Below are positions 28,679 through 37,279 of a stretch of 63,201 nucleotides of DNA, in pieces. The translations under genes were made by a program, and so were the position numbers. Below the pieces are notes generated by a model, which saw nothing but the letters and a program-made list of their open reading frames with translations, did not search any database and was not told where the DNA came from. Every line of letters starts with the position of its first letter. Within the stretch, counting starts at the first letter, position 1. Source of the stretch: an uncultured Pelagibacteraceae bacterium (GTDB taxonomy: Bacteria > Pseudomonadota > Alphaproteobacteria > Pelagibacterales > Pelagibacteraceae); assembly GCA_902630065.1 (NCBI GenBank), contig CACOTF010000004.1:1-63201 (forward strand), given 5' to 3'.

Positions 28679-31600
28679 TTAATAGTTCTGTCTCCAAGAA
28701 CTTCTATAACTAGATGTTCCACCTGCAGCAGCTTCAATGCTAACTAAGTCTTTTATACTTCCAGCAGATTGACCAGCAATGTTAGCAAATAACTTACCAG
28801 CAAAAACTACAATTTTGGATAAAACACCTTGTCCAACATATTTACAAGTATCTCCTTTTCTCAAATTTTTAAGATTAGATGAGAAATTTGTTCCGCATTC
28901 ATCATCAACTCCACAAATAAATGCATCACCTAGACTACATTTGTTAACTGATGATGTTGGTTGATAAATTGGAAAATATACCAATCCACTTGATACAGTT
29001 GGTTCAGCAGTAACTTTCTGAGATTTATCTAACTTTATATACCAACCGGTATCTGTTGAGGTTGGACATTTAGCACCTGTTTTGTCTTTTGTAGTATTTT
29101 TACATTTTGTTAAATCAGCAGCTTTTTTAGGAACCGCTACATCTCTATATTCTGGATAATGAGGATCTCTAATACCAATCATTAAGTTGTCTGTACCATT
29201 ACTTGTATTTCCTATTCTCTCGTAATCTCCAGTTCCAGCATATAACCATAATGAATTGGTAGTTTGTCCAATTGTTGCGTCCATAGAATGATACATATAT
29301 CTGCCATTAGTTTGGTTTGAACCTGCTTTAAATAATGTTGTGCTATCATACATCTTTAAAGCTTGACCCGTTCCATCAGTTCTATTATTCGTTAAATTAA
29401 ACTTAGTGATCTTTCCTTCTAGATCACTGATGTAGACAAGTGCACCTCTAAAATTAATTCCTCTTGCAGTATCTGCTGTTATTACAACTGGTGAACCTGG
29501 TGTTGAATTAACGATATCATTCGTCAGCATATCCTCAATATCTATTCTTTTTTCAAGTTTACCTGGGAACGTTGTATCCTCAAGGTTAACAATTGTTAAA
29601 TTAGAACCAACTCCTGAGTTTTGAACACCGTATCCTCCACCCATGATTGCAACATAAATATCATCTTCTAAATTGTTATCTCCTGGACCTTTATTTGGCA
29701 TTCTTATAATTCTAGGAGACGACCAAGTTCCACCTAATTCACTATAATCATACTCAGGTTGGCTTAATACCCCAGTTTGTGCAGAGCCAGGTTTAATATG
29801 CAAAGCCATATTTGAACTTTCTTTGTTACAGGCTGCATTTGGATTACTTGCACATGGATCTGATCCATAAAATTTTAATGTTTTATTTTGTAATGTTATT
29901 TCAGTTGCTGGCTTTGTTTGAGCTTGCCCACCACTAGGTGGTGCAGGTATTGTGATTGTAGAGGCCTTCACTGTAAAATTAGTAAATGGTTTGTCGTCAA
30001 TTAATATTGAAACATCTGATTTACTCAAATTAGGAACATCTAAAGTCCAAACATTGCTTTCCTGACAATCAGTTGATTGATCGCTTTTGCATGTTAAGTC
30101 ACCTTTATTATTCGAACTTACAGTAATAGACTCAAAGAAACTTGCTAAATCATAAATTTTTTTGATGTAATCATAACTTGAGATAGTTCCATTATGATCC
30201 ATTACGTGGACTTTAGTTTGAATACCATCATTAAGCACTGAATATAAATGCATCGGTGCATTTCGATCTGTGATATCTAATACAGAAAATCCTGCACCAC
30301 CTCTACCATATGGAACCATAAGTATTGTATGCCATTCTTTTTTGCTATCATAAGGACCTTTGTAAAACATATCATGAGCAGTAACAGATCCATCGACACC
30401 ATAAATAGCATTAGAACCACCAACCCCGCTTCTATTTAAATTTACGTTAACCATATTTGGCATTGTTGCTGCAATAAATGGTGGAACAAATGCCCAAATT
30501 TCCTTACCAGTTTTTCCATCAAATGCGTGAAGCATGCCATCATTCGCGCCAACATAAACTGTTTCTTTTCTTGAAGAATGTTTTTGTGCAAATGAAGAAT
30601 AATTTTTCAAAGATCTCCAATAAGACTCTTGATTTCTTCCAGCAAAAGCTGTTTCAGCTGATGGTTTTGAAACTACAACTAATTCTGAATGGTAAATATC
30701 TCCAAGAGGATTAGGTCTTGTTTCAGTTAAATTACAATCACCATCATAATCAAAATAATCTTGTCCTCTAACAAACTGAATCAGTCCTTTAATGTCATCT
30801 TCATTATCATTTTGAACTGAGGCAACATTCTTACATCTTTGTGTATTAGTAGGGTTATCACTTTTACTATGATAATTTGGTACCTCATTATTTGTATGAG
30901 TAAACAACTTATCAATATCTTTATAGTTTGATGTGACCCAATTATTTAAACCGCTATATCCAGAGTTTGCAGATGTGTTTGGTAGGTGTGTCCAAATTTT
31001 TCTGTCATCTGTATTTCTTTTTTCTAATAATTCAGCTGCATCCCAATTCTTTTTACCAACAACCCCATTAGAGTCTATGGCAGTACTTTTTAAGGTTCCT
31101 TTCCACTCTTTATTTTGTTCATAATCAAATTGTGCTTGGTATAAAGATCCACCTTGTTCAATTGTTGCTGTAATTGCAGGCGCAGAGAAAGATAATTTTT
31201 GAGCAATAATTTGTGATATGGCAGCTTTTAATTGTGTCTTTAAAGATTGAGTGGTTCTTGCTACAATAACGCTATTAGTTCCACCTGTTTGCGCCATCCT
31301 ATTAAAATTTCTAACTCCACTATTTGATAATCCTGTTCCATAAGCTACAGTAAAAGTTTTTATCTTATGTGAATTTAATAATTTTGAAACTCTCCTTGCA
31401 GCACCGTTGTGATTATACCAATCTCCATCACCTATAACTAAAACATAACTATTCTGACAAGTTAAGTTTTTATCTATTGGAGACAAAGTACTGTGCAAAT
31501 AATATTCTTCTGCTTGTTTTGCCCAGTTATCAGCATTCGTTCCACCACCAGGCTGAACGGATTTAATGATAGAATTGATTTTTGCCGCCCCTTGTTTGTG

Positions 31601-32824
31601 AGCTCTTACTTTTATACAGGCTCTACTAGTGCAAGGCGTGGCCCTTCCATTAGTTATATCACCAGTCCAAGATCTAAAACCAGACCCATTATTATCCCAC
31701 GACCAGTAACCAAATCCAAAATTTACTCCTGCTGTTAAAGAACTATCTGTAACAATTGATTGAATAGCTTCATGGGCACCTGTCATTCTTGTTCCAGCAG
31801 AGCCTCCAAATTCTTTATCAAAATTTAAATTTAGATCAAATGCATTAACACTTTGTTTATAATAACTGGTACTTAATACTCTGTTGTTGGTTTTATCTAC
31901 GGTTACACCCCATGGACCATACATTCTAACATTACCAGTCTTTGATGCATTTCTTCCGTATCTACCAATATTTTTTATTGCGGTATAACCATTTCTTGAT
32001 GAGTTTAATGTAACTTTAGTAACTCTATGATTTCTCCAATCACTACCATATAAAATAAATTCATTTGATGGATGATGATCCATTCCATATGAGTAGTACC
32101 AATTACCAACATACGATCTGCTAGAATAGTTTGTATTTATGCAACCATTACTTCCAATGGTGTATCTATAAATGTAACGATAATAATGCACATAATAATT
32201 TTCTCTTTTATAATCTGCAGTCTGACCATAATAACGGGCGTAAGAAGATAAATTACCGCCCCAAGAGCAACTTGTTTGTGAAGGAGTTGCTCCAGATATA
32301 TTATAAGTCAACATACCTCCATTTCCTGTCGCATACAAAGTGTTTTGCGCAATGGAAATATTTCTTGGATAATTTAAGAATTGGTTCCAATCACAGCTTC
32401 CGCTTGTAAGATCAATTCTAAAAACTCTTCTTTGATAATAAGAGGCAACATACAATTTATTGTTATGCACTTTCATATTCAATGGATAATAAGATCTACA
32501 ATTACCACTTCCTCTATAAGTTCCACTGCTTGCAAAGCTGGTATCATTACTCTTTGTTGAATAAGTAAATTTTTTTATTCCACGTACCCAGTATTGACCA
32601 ACATAAACATCGCCACTACTATCTGTTGCAACGCTATAAGGATAAGAAAAGCCAGCTCCGCTTGTCATTCTAACACTCATACTTCCAGACTTATCTAAAA
32701 GGATTAATACATTAGCTGGAACATCAGATATTCCAGAACCAGGCGGTAAATTTTTTGCAAAACTATTATTTGAAAAAAAAGATAAAATTAAAACGATATT
32801 TAAAATTAAAAGTTTTAATTTCAT
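28679..32824 (-). CDS. pilY1: PilY1-like type IV pilus tip adhesin
   Basis: This 1381-residue protein has a signal peptide (about residues 1-23) and the VWA metal site DKSGSM (residues 44-49). An NHL-like propeller (about 55-335) follows, and the rest of the VWA domain resumes near GAHEAIQSI. The C-terminal half contains the PilY1 propeller signature VYVGANDGMLHAFDG (about residue 755) and an Asp-rich stretch DYDGDCN (about 690). PilY1 sits at the pilus tip with PilV/W/X and is required for assembly, adhesion and surface sensing in other species. It is followed by the autotransporter gene and preceded (2-nt gap) by a small secreted protein gene. Confidence 0.9.
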   Translation of the reverse strand: MKLKLLILNIVLILSFFSNNSFAKNLPPGSGISDVPANVLILLDKSGSMSVRMTSGAGFSYPYSVATDSSGDVYVGQYWVRGIKKFTYSTKSNDTSFASSGTYRGSGNCRSYYPLNMKVHNNKLYVASYYQRRVFRIDLTSGSCDWNQFLNYPRNISIAQNTLYATGNGGMLTYNISGATPSQTSCSWGGNLSSYARYYGQTADYKRENYYVHYYRYIYRYTIGSNGCINTNYSSRSYVGNWYYSYGMDHHPSNEFILYGSDWRNHRVTKVTLNSSRNGYTAIKNIGRYGRNASKTGNVRMYGPWGVTVDKTNNRVLSTSYYKQSVNAFDLNLNFDKEFGGSAGTRMTGAHEAIQSIVTDSSLTAGVNFGFGYWSWDNNGSGFRSWTGDITNGRATPCTSRACIKVRAHKQGAAKINSIIKSVQPGGGTNADNWAKQAEEYYLHSTLSPIDKNLTCQNSYVLVIGDGDWYNHNGAARRVSKLLNSHKIKTFTVAYGTGLSNSGVRNFNRMAQTGGTNSVIVARTTQSLKTQLKAAISQIIAQKLSFSAPAITATIEQGGSLYQAQFDYEQNKEWKGTLKSTAIDSNGVVGKKNWDAAELLEKRNTDDRKIWTHLPNTSANSGYSGLNNWVTSNYKDIDKLFTHTNNEVPNYHSKSDNPTNTQRCKNVASVQNDNEDDIKGLIQFVRGQDYFDYDGDCNLTETRPNPLGDIYHSELVVVSKPSAETAFAGRNQESYWRSLKNYSSFAQKHSSRKETVYVGANDGMLHAFDGKTGKEIWAFVPPFIAATMPNMVNVNLNRSGVGGSNAIYGVDGSVTAHDMFYKGPYDSKKEWHTILMVPYGRGGAGFSVLDITDRNAPMHLYSVLNDGIQTKVHVMDHNGTISSYDYIKKIYDLASFFESITVSSNNKGDLTCKSDQSTDCQESNVWTLDVPNLSKSDVSILIDDKPFTNFTVKASTITIPAPPSGGQAQTKPATEITLQNKTLKFYGSDPCASNPNAACNKESSNMALHIKPGSAQTGVLSQPEYDYSELGGTWSSPRIIRMPNKGPGDNNLEDDIYVAIMGGGYGVQNSGVGSNLTIVNLEDTTFPGKLEKRIDIEDMLTNDIVNSTPGSPVVITADTARGINFRGALVYISDLEGKITKFNLTNNRTDGTGQALKMYDSTTLFKAGSNQTNGRYMYHSMDATIGQTTNSLWLYAGTGDYERIGNTSNGTDNLMIGIRDPHYPEYRDVAVPKKAADLTKCKNTTKDKTGAKCPTSTDTGWYIKLDKSQKVTAEPTVSSGLVYFPIYQPTSSVNKCSLGDAFICGVDDECGTNFSSNLKNLRKGDTCKYVGQGVLSKIVVFAGKLFANIAGQSAGSIKDLVSIEAAAGGTSSYRSSWRQNY

Positions 32825-32826
32825 AA

Positions 32827-33384
32827 TTATTGTTCTTGCTCCATTTTCTCTAATTCAACTTCAAGATCATAGTAAAATTTACCTAATTTTTCATCATACT
32901 CTACAGTTGTAATCATTAATTCTTCTTCAAAAAGTTCTTCTTCACCAAGCATTCTTTTGTATACAATGACATCATTATTACTTTTCTCCCAAATTTTGAA
33001 ACTATCAAATATTTGTGGATTTTGTCCTGTATCGAAATCACCATAAACTTTTTTAACGTATCTCATTAATGTTAATTTGTTATTCTCAGTATTTTTACCA
33101 TCATTCATAACAATCATTCTAATGGCTGCTAATTTTGCAGCATCTTCTGTTTCACCTAAAAATACATATTCTACTGCAATATCATTGTTCAAATTATCAT
33201 TTGGACATAACTCTGGTGATGGAACGGGCAAATAATATTGTCCTTTATATCCTGGTAGTGGCATATCAAATTTATCAAAAACTTTTTTACCACTATCTCC
33301 AATATCAATTATAAAATCACATGCAGCTTGGACAGGTGTGCTTAAAATAGAGAAAATTATAATAAATTTGATTAAATTTTTCAT
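32827..33384 (-). CDS. Secreted protein of the minor-pilin operon, unknown function
   Basis: A 185-residue protein with a signal peptide (cleavage probably after VQA) and a Cys in mature position 2 (ACDF), plus a Cys at position 60 (SPELCPND). It has no pilin-type leader. The remainder is acidic, with a Glu-rich C-terminus (LEEEELMI, EKMEQEQ). No family is recognised. It sits between pilX and pilY1, where pilE-type or accessory genes occur in other loci, so it may belong to the tip complex. It could be periplasmic rather than surface located. Confidence 0.7.
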   Translation of the reverse strand: MKNLIKFIIIFSILSTPVQAACDFIIDIGDSGKKVFDKFDMPLPGYKGQYYLPVPSPELCPNDNLNNDIAVEYVFLGETEDAAKLAAIRMIVMNDGKNTENNKLTLMRYVKKVYGDFDTGQNPQIFDSFKIWEKSNNDVIVYKRMLGEEELFEEELMITTVEYDEKLGKFYYDLEVELEKMEQEQ

Positions 33385-33429
33385 AAAGATTTAGAAATAT
33401 TAATATAACTCTTTATATTTGTCGTCATT

Positions 33430-34122
33430 TTATTTGGGTAATACAATCACACTTTCTAAAGCAACTACCATTCTCTCGTTACCTTTCTTTAAACCGCAAC
33501 CATAAATTCGATAAGCCATTCCATCATTTCCTTTGTCGGTTGAGCCTTTTTTGACACTAGAACCAGTACCTCTGAAAGGTGCAGCACCAATTCTTATGAC
33601 AAAAAATTCATAAAAGTAATTATAAAGTTTTTCAGCTTCTTTTCTCTCATCATTAGTTGCAGAATTAAAACTATCACGCACTAATTTTCCAAAATTCCAA
33701 CTTTGTGCGGCTACAACATCATAGAAATTTCCACTTAATCTAACCTTGTCTAAGTCCTTAAAGCTATTAGCACAGAAATTTTCTGTATTATAATAAAGAG
33801 AGCTATTGCTAGAATTATAATTGATCCTGTAATTAGCCATATTACCATTCCATTGAGTGTTATTAGCTGGTAAATTTCTCTTAGATGTATCTCTAACATG
33901 ATTTGAAGTACTCCAAGGTCCTAAAAATTGATTGAGCACATATTTTTCACCTTCTATCAAAGCTGTTTCAGCGATATAGAAAGTTTGCTGATATTCATCA
34001 CTCTTATTATTACTTTGATGGTCACCTGCTGAAATTACAATTAACGCTCCTCCCATTAATGACATTGCAAGCATTAAGACTAAAGATAATACTAGCGCAA
34101 AACCTTGTTCATTTTTTTTCAT
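33430..34122 (-). CDS. pilX: PilX-like minor pilin
   Basis: The 230-residue protein begins MKKNEQG followed by FALVLSLVLMLAMSLMGGAL, a prepilin-type leader and N-terminal helix that lacks the Glu at mature position 5, as expected for PilX/GspK-like minor pilins. The downstream segment QTFYIAETALIEGEKYVL matches the PilX N-terminal domain. It probably joins the priming complex at the pilus tip. Its start overlaps the pilW stop by 1 nt. Confidence 0.86.
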   Translation of the reverse strand: MKKNEQGFALVLSLVLMLAMSLMGGALIVISAGDHQSNNKSDEYQQTFYIAETALIEGEKYVLNQFLGPWSTSNHVRDTSKRNLPANNTQWNGNMANYRINYNSSNSSLYYNTENFCANSFKDLDKVRLSGNFYDVVAAQSWNFGKLVRDSFNSATNDERKEAEKLYNYFYEFFVIRIGAAPFRGTGSSVKKGSTDKGNDGMAYRIYGCGLKKGNERMVVALESVIVLPK

Positions 34123-34958
34123 TATTCCATTCCCAAATTTCTTGCATGAGCAGTTACAATAATTGTATCTCTTAAATATTTGTCAGTTTTTTTTTTATTT
34201 CTAGTTGAGTCTTTTAATGCAAATACATCTCTAATTTTAGAATTTCTAAAAAAGCTTTTTGTTGATCTAACAGTTAATGCGATATCAACAGTTTTAATTT
34301 TATAAATTAAATCTTTGTTTACATTTGTTGCTGAAGGTGGTGGATTGATTAACATTCCTTTTTCGTCAACAGGATTAAAAATCATATCATCAACGTAGTC
34401 TACAACCAGTTGATCATCATATGTTTTATCATTGTTATCTGTTGTAGGATCATCCCATCTACCTGATGTATTATTCCATTTAACCTTTTTTTTATAAACA
34501 GCAAAAGCATCTATTGGAGGGTATCCACCACCACCTAATTGAGGTTGCGTTTTATCAGGAATAGTAGATTTTTTGCATTTGTAAGTTATTTTATATCTTT
34601 CATATATATAAGCAGGCGTTCTTCCTTGTTTATAATTTACATCTCCGTAAACGATATCAATTTTATCGCATTCTGAAAAATTCACATATTTAGTGATTAG
34701 TATTGGAATATGCTCATTTGATGTTTTGATATTATCATTGAAATACATAAATCCAGCATTTCTTATATCTCTCATAATCATTCCAACAACATCTCTTCCA
34801 GCTGTTGAAATTTTTGCTCGATCAGTAACTTGAGAGTAAGTATTATTAACAACAGTATATGAAGTGAACATAGCACCCATCATCACAACAGAAATTAAAA
34901 TTCCAATTAGAATTTCTATTAAGGTTACACCTGCAATATTGCTTAATTTTTTTTTCAT
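34122..34958 (-). CDS. pilW: PilW-like minor pilin
   Basis: A prepilin leader MKKKLSNIAG followed by VTLIEILIGILISVVMMGAMF (Glu5 present) begins this 278-residue protein. The body has YERYKITYKC and a FNPVDEKG segment, in keeping with PilW-type minor pilins that initiate the pilus. It overlaps pilV and pilX by one base each. Large and Asp/Lys-rich compared with major pilins, it probably sits within the tip complex. Confidence 0.85.
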   Translation of the reverse strand: MKKKLSNIAGVTLIEILIGILISVVMMGAMFTSYTVVNNTYSQVTDRAKISTAGRDVVGMIMRDIRNAGFMYFNDNIKTSNEHIPILITKYVNFSECDKIDIVYGDVNYKQGRTPAYIYERYKITYKCKKSTIPDKTQPQLGGGGYPPIDAFAVYKKKVKWNNTSGRWDDPTTDNNDKTYDDQLVVDYVDDMIFNPVDEKGMLINPPPSATNVNKDLIYKIKTVDIALTVRSTKSFFRNSKIRDVFALKDSTRNKKKTDKYLRDTIIVTAHARNLGME

Positions 34959-35533
34959 TAATTAAATTGAAAATATAAATATTTTTTCTTTTTGCCGTCG
35001 TTTAGATTGACTTCCATTTTTCCAAGATACCATTTTTCATAAACACCATTACCTTTGTAATTTGTAGTGTTGTTGTATTTACAGTTATTTGCTGCAGCAT
35101 TGTTATTGCAGATTTCATAAATTTTGAGAATTTTATTATCTTTATTTCCCTTACATTTTAGTCTTTCTCTAGAAAATCTTTTATCCCATTTTTGAAACTT
35201 GTTTTGGACTGCATTATTAAAATTAGTAGAAGATGTACCTCTATTAGAACAATTTGCCATGCTCCAAGAATTATTTATTAAATAATCTTTAAATTTTACG
35301 TCTGTAGTAGGAGAGTTTGAGTCTCTTTCAGAAATTAAGTCTTCTGCTACCATTGATACCAAATAATTTGCCTTTGTTCTTTCTCCAGAAACATCAATTG
35401 ATTGAACTGAATAATTAACCATCTGAAAAACCGCAACAAATCCAATTCCTATAATTGCAGTTGAAACCAAGGCTTCAAGCAGGGTCATTCCTTTTTCTGA
35501 GAATTTAGTTTTGCCTAGTCCAATCACTTCCAC
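34958..35533 (-). CDS. pilV: PilV-like minor pilin
   Basis: The 191-residue protein has a 15-residue leader ending FSEKG and the mature start MTLLEALVSTAIIGIGFVAVFQM, which fits PilV (Leu-Glu-Ala after the conserved Met-Thr-Leu). It contains six Cys, which may form disulfides. It is placed after fimT and before pilW, the usual minor-pilin order. The 29-nt overlap with the fimT gene is long, and the real start could be one of the later codons. Confidence 0.84.
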   Translation of the reverse strand: MEVIGLGKTKFSEKGMTLLEALVSTAIIGIGFVAVFQMVNYSVQSIDVSGERTKANYLVSMVAEDLISERDSNSPTTDVKFKDYLINNSWSMANCSNRGTSSTNFNNAVQNKFQKWDKRFSRERLKCKGNKDNKILKIYEICNNNAAANNCKYNNTTNYKGNGVYEKWYLGKMEVNLNDGKKKKYLYFQFN

Positions 35534-36158
35534 TCCATTTAAATTTACTTATATTACCAAATCTAGTCCATTCAACCAAGTATGCAGGTTTTTCCAACCC
35601 ACCTCCTTTATCCAAAGGACATTTGCCACCATTACTTGCGTTTGATGTTGTGCAAAGTATCAAATATTGGTTTGTTGATCTATTTTCGACTGTAACATTT
35701 AAATTATTTTTTAAAGTTCCATGTGCTTTAAAATAACTTCCATCTTTAGAAAAACAAACGGCACCGTCTTTGCTAACATGTGTTGATATTTTTTTTGTAG
35801 TTTCGTCAACTTGGTTATTATCCCAATAACTACCACTAGAAGTATTACATTCAATAGTTTGTGCATTATTTAATTTTATTGATAACGAAGTTGCATCCAT
35901 TCCTTTTGAAATAAATTTTGTTGATGTAGTTCCATTGGGTGTTACTCTAAATTGAACAAAGGGATAATTTCCTCTTTGAGATAATGTATTTACAGATGAA
36001 AGCATAGTTGCCGCTTTTTCCATTGCAGCTCTTAACTCTCTATCTTGTCGCCAATTTGAAAAATTTGGATAAGCAACAGCGGAAATAATTGCTACTATTG
36101 TAATAACAACTAGTAACTCTAAAATTGTAAATCCTTTAATGTTCTGATCTTGCTGCAC
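35505..36158 (-). CDS. fimT: FimT/GspH-like minor pilin
   Basis: The leader MQQDQNIKG is followed by FTILELLVVITIVAIISAVAYPNF, a consensus type IV pilin N-terminus with Glu5. NWRQDRELRAAMEKAATML is the GspH/FimT-type helix. The 217-residue protein has Cys pairs near residues 98-100 and 168-180. In other species FimT binds DNA during natural transformation; a DNA-binding role here is speculative. Its start overlaps the pilT end by 23 nt. Confidence 0.84.
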   Translation of the reverse strand: MQQDQNIKGFTILELLVVITIVAIISAVAYPNFSNWRQDRELRAAMEKAATMLSSVNTLSQRGNYPFVQFRVTPNGTTSTKFISKGMDATSLSIKLNNAQTIECNTSSGSYWDNNQVDETTKKISTHVSKDGAVCFSKDGSYFKAHGTLKNNLNVTVENRSTNQYLILCTTSNASNGGKCPLDKGGGLEKPAYLVEWTRFGNISKFKWSGSDWTRQN

Positions 36159-37152
36159 CTGGATCTATTTTCCCTGATTTCGCTAATTCTTCAAGAGATT
36201 TTTCCATGGTAATCATTCCATCTCTAACTGCTGTTTGCATTATACTTGGAATCTGGTGAATTTTTGCTTCTCTAATTAAATTTTGAATAGGTGCGGTACA
36301 TTTCATTATCTCAAACGCACCAACTCTTCCTGCACTATCTCTAGTTTTTAATAATCTTTGGGTCACAACCATTTTAAGAGAAGTTGATATCTGAGCACGA
36401 ATTTGTTCCTGTTGTTCTGGAGGGAACACATCTATAATTCTGTTAATTGTACTCGGCGCACCACTCGTGTGCAAAGTTCCAAATACTAAGTGACCAGTTT
36501 CTGCTGCTGTTAATGCAAGACTTATTGTTTCAAGATCTCTCATCTCACCAACAAGGATTACATCTGGGTCTTCTCTTAAAGCTGCTTTTAATGCTGCTGC
36601 AAAAGTTTCTGTTTGTTTTCCTACTTCTCTATGAGAGACAATGCTTTTATTATCTTTATGAATAAATTCTACAGGATCCTCAACTGTAATTATATTTGCA
36701 GTTCTTGTTTTATTAATTTCATTTACTATTGCTGCAAGTGTTGTTGATTTACCAGAACCAGTTGGACCTGTTACTAAAACTAAACCTTTATGAAAATCAA
36801 CAATGTCATAGAGAGCTTGTGGTAAGTTGAATTGTTCCATATCTGGAATTTTACTTTCAACTCTTCTGCAAACACATGCAGGTCCATTAATCGTTTTATA
36901 AAAATTCGCTCTAAATCTTAATCCACTTAGGGTAACAGATGTATCAAGTTCGTGTGTTTTTTCAAATTTATTTAATTCATGTTCATTACAATTCATTGAA
37001 AGCAGATCTTTTAGATCTTGAGCTGTAACCACGACTTCATTGACTTTGACAATTTCCCCAGTTTGTCTATATGCAAGTGGAGATCCTGCTCTGATATGAA
37101 AATCAGAGATTTTTTTATTGTCTTTAGCTAGTTGTTCTAACTTTTCAAACAT
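36136..37152 (-). CDS. pilT: Pilus retraction ATPase PilT
   Basis: PilT depolymerises the pilus by ATP hydrolysis. Walker A GPTGSGKSTTLAAIV, the Asp box (VEDPVEFIH), Walker B ILVGEMRDLETI and the His box GHLVFGTLHTSGAP are all present, and the C-terminal region has a MQTAVRDGMITMEKSLEEL segment like PilT. The ATG at 37152 gives 338 residues, has AAAGAG a few bases upstream, and aligns with the usual PilT start. A TTG at 37212 would add 20 residues. It starts the minus-strand operon and is divergent from pilM. Confidence 0.93.
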   Translation of the reverse strand: MFEKLEQLAKDNKKISDFHIRAGSPLAYRQTGEIVKVNEVVVTAQDLKDLLSMNCNEHELNKFEKTHELDTSVTLSGLRFRANFYKTINGPACVCRRVESKIPDMEQFNLPQALYDIVDFHKGLVLVTGPTGSGKSTTLAAIVNEINKTRTANIITVEDPVEFIHKDNKSIVSHREVGKQTETFAAALKAALREDPDVILVGEMRDLETISLALTAAETGHLVFGTLHTSGAPSTINRIIDVFPPEQQEQIRAQISTSLKMVVTQRLLKTRDSAGRVGAFEIMKCTAPIQNLIREAKIHQIPSIMQTAVRDGMITMEKSLEELAKSGKIDPGAARSEH

Positions 37153-37279
37153 ACAACTCTTTGTACTATAAAATTGACTTGTTTTACCAATTAATTTTTG
37201 CAAAAAACCCAATTTGAATATCAGTTGTTTTTATTCTAGTAAAAGTTGAGTATAAAGTTAAAATTCGTTTATAAAATTT

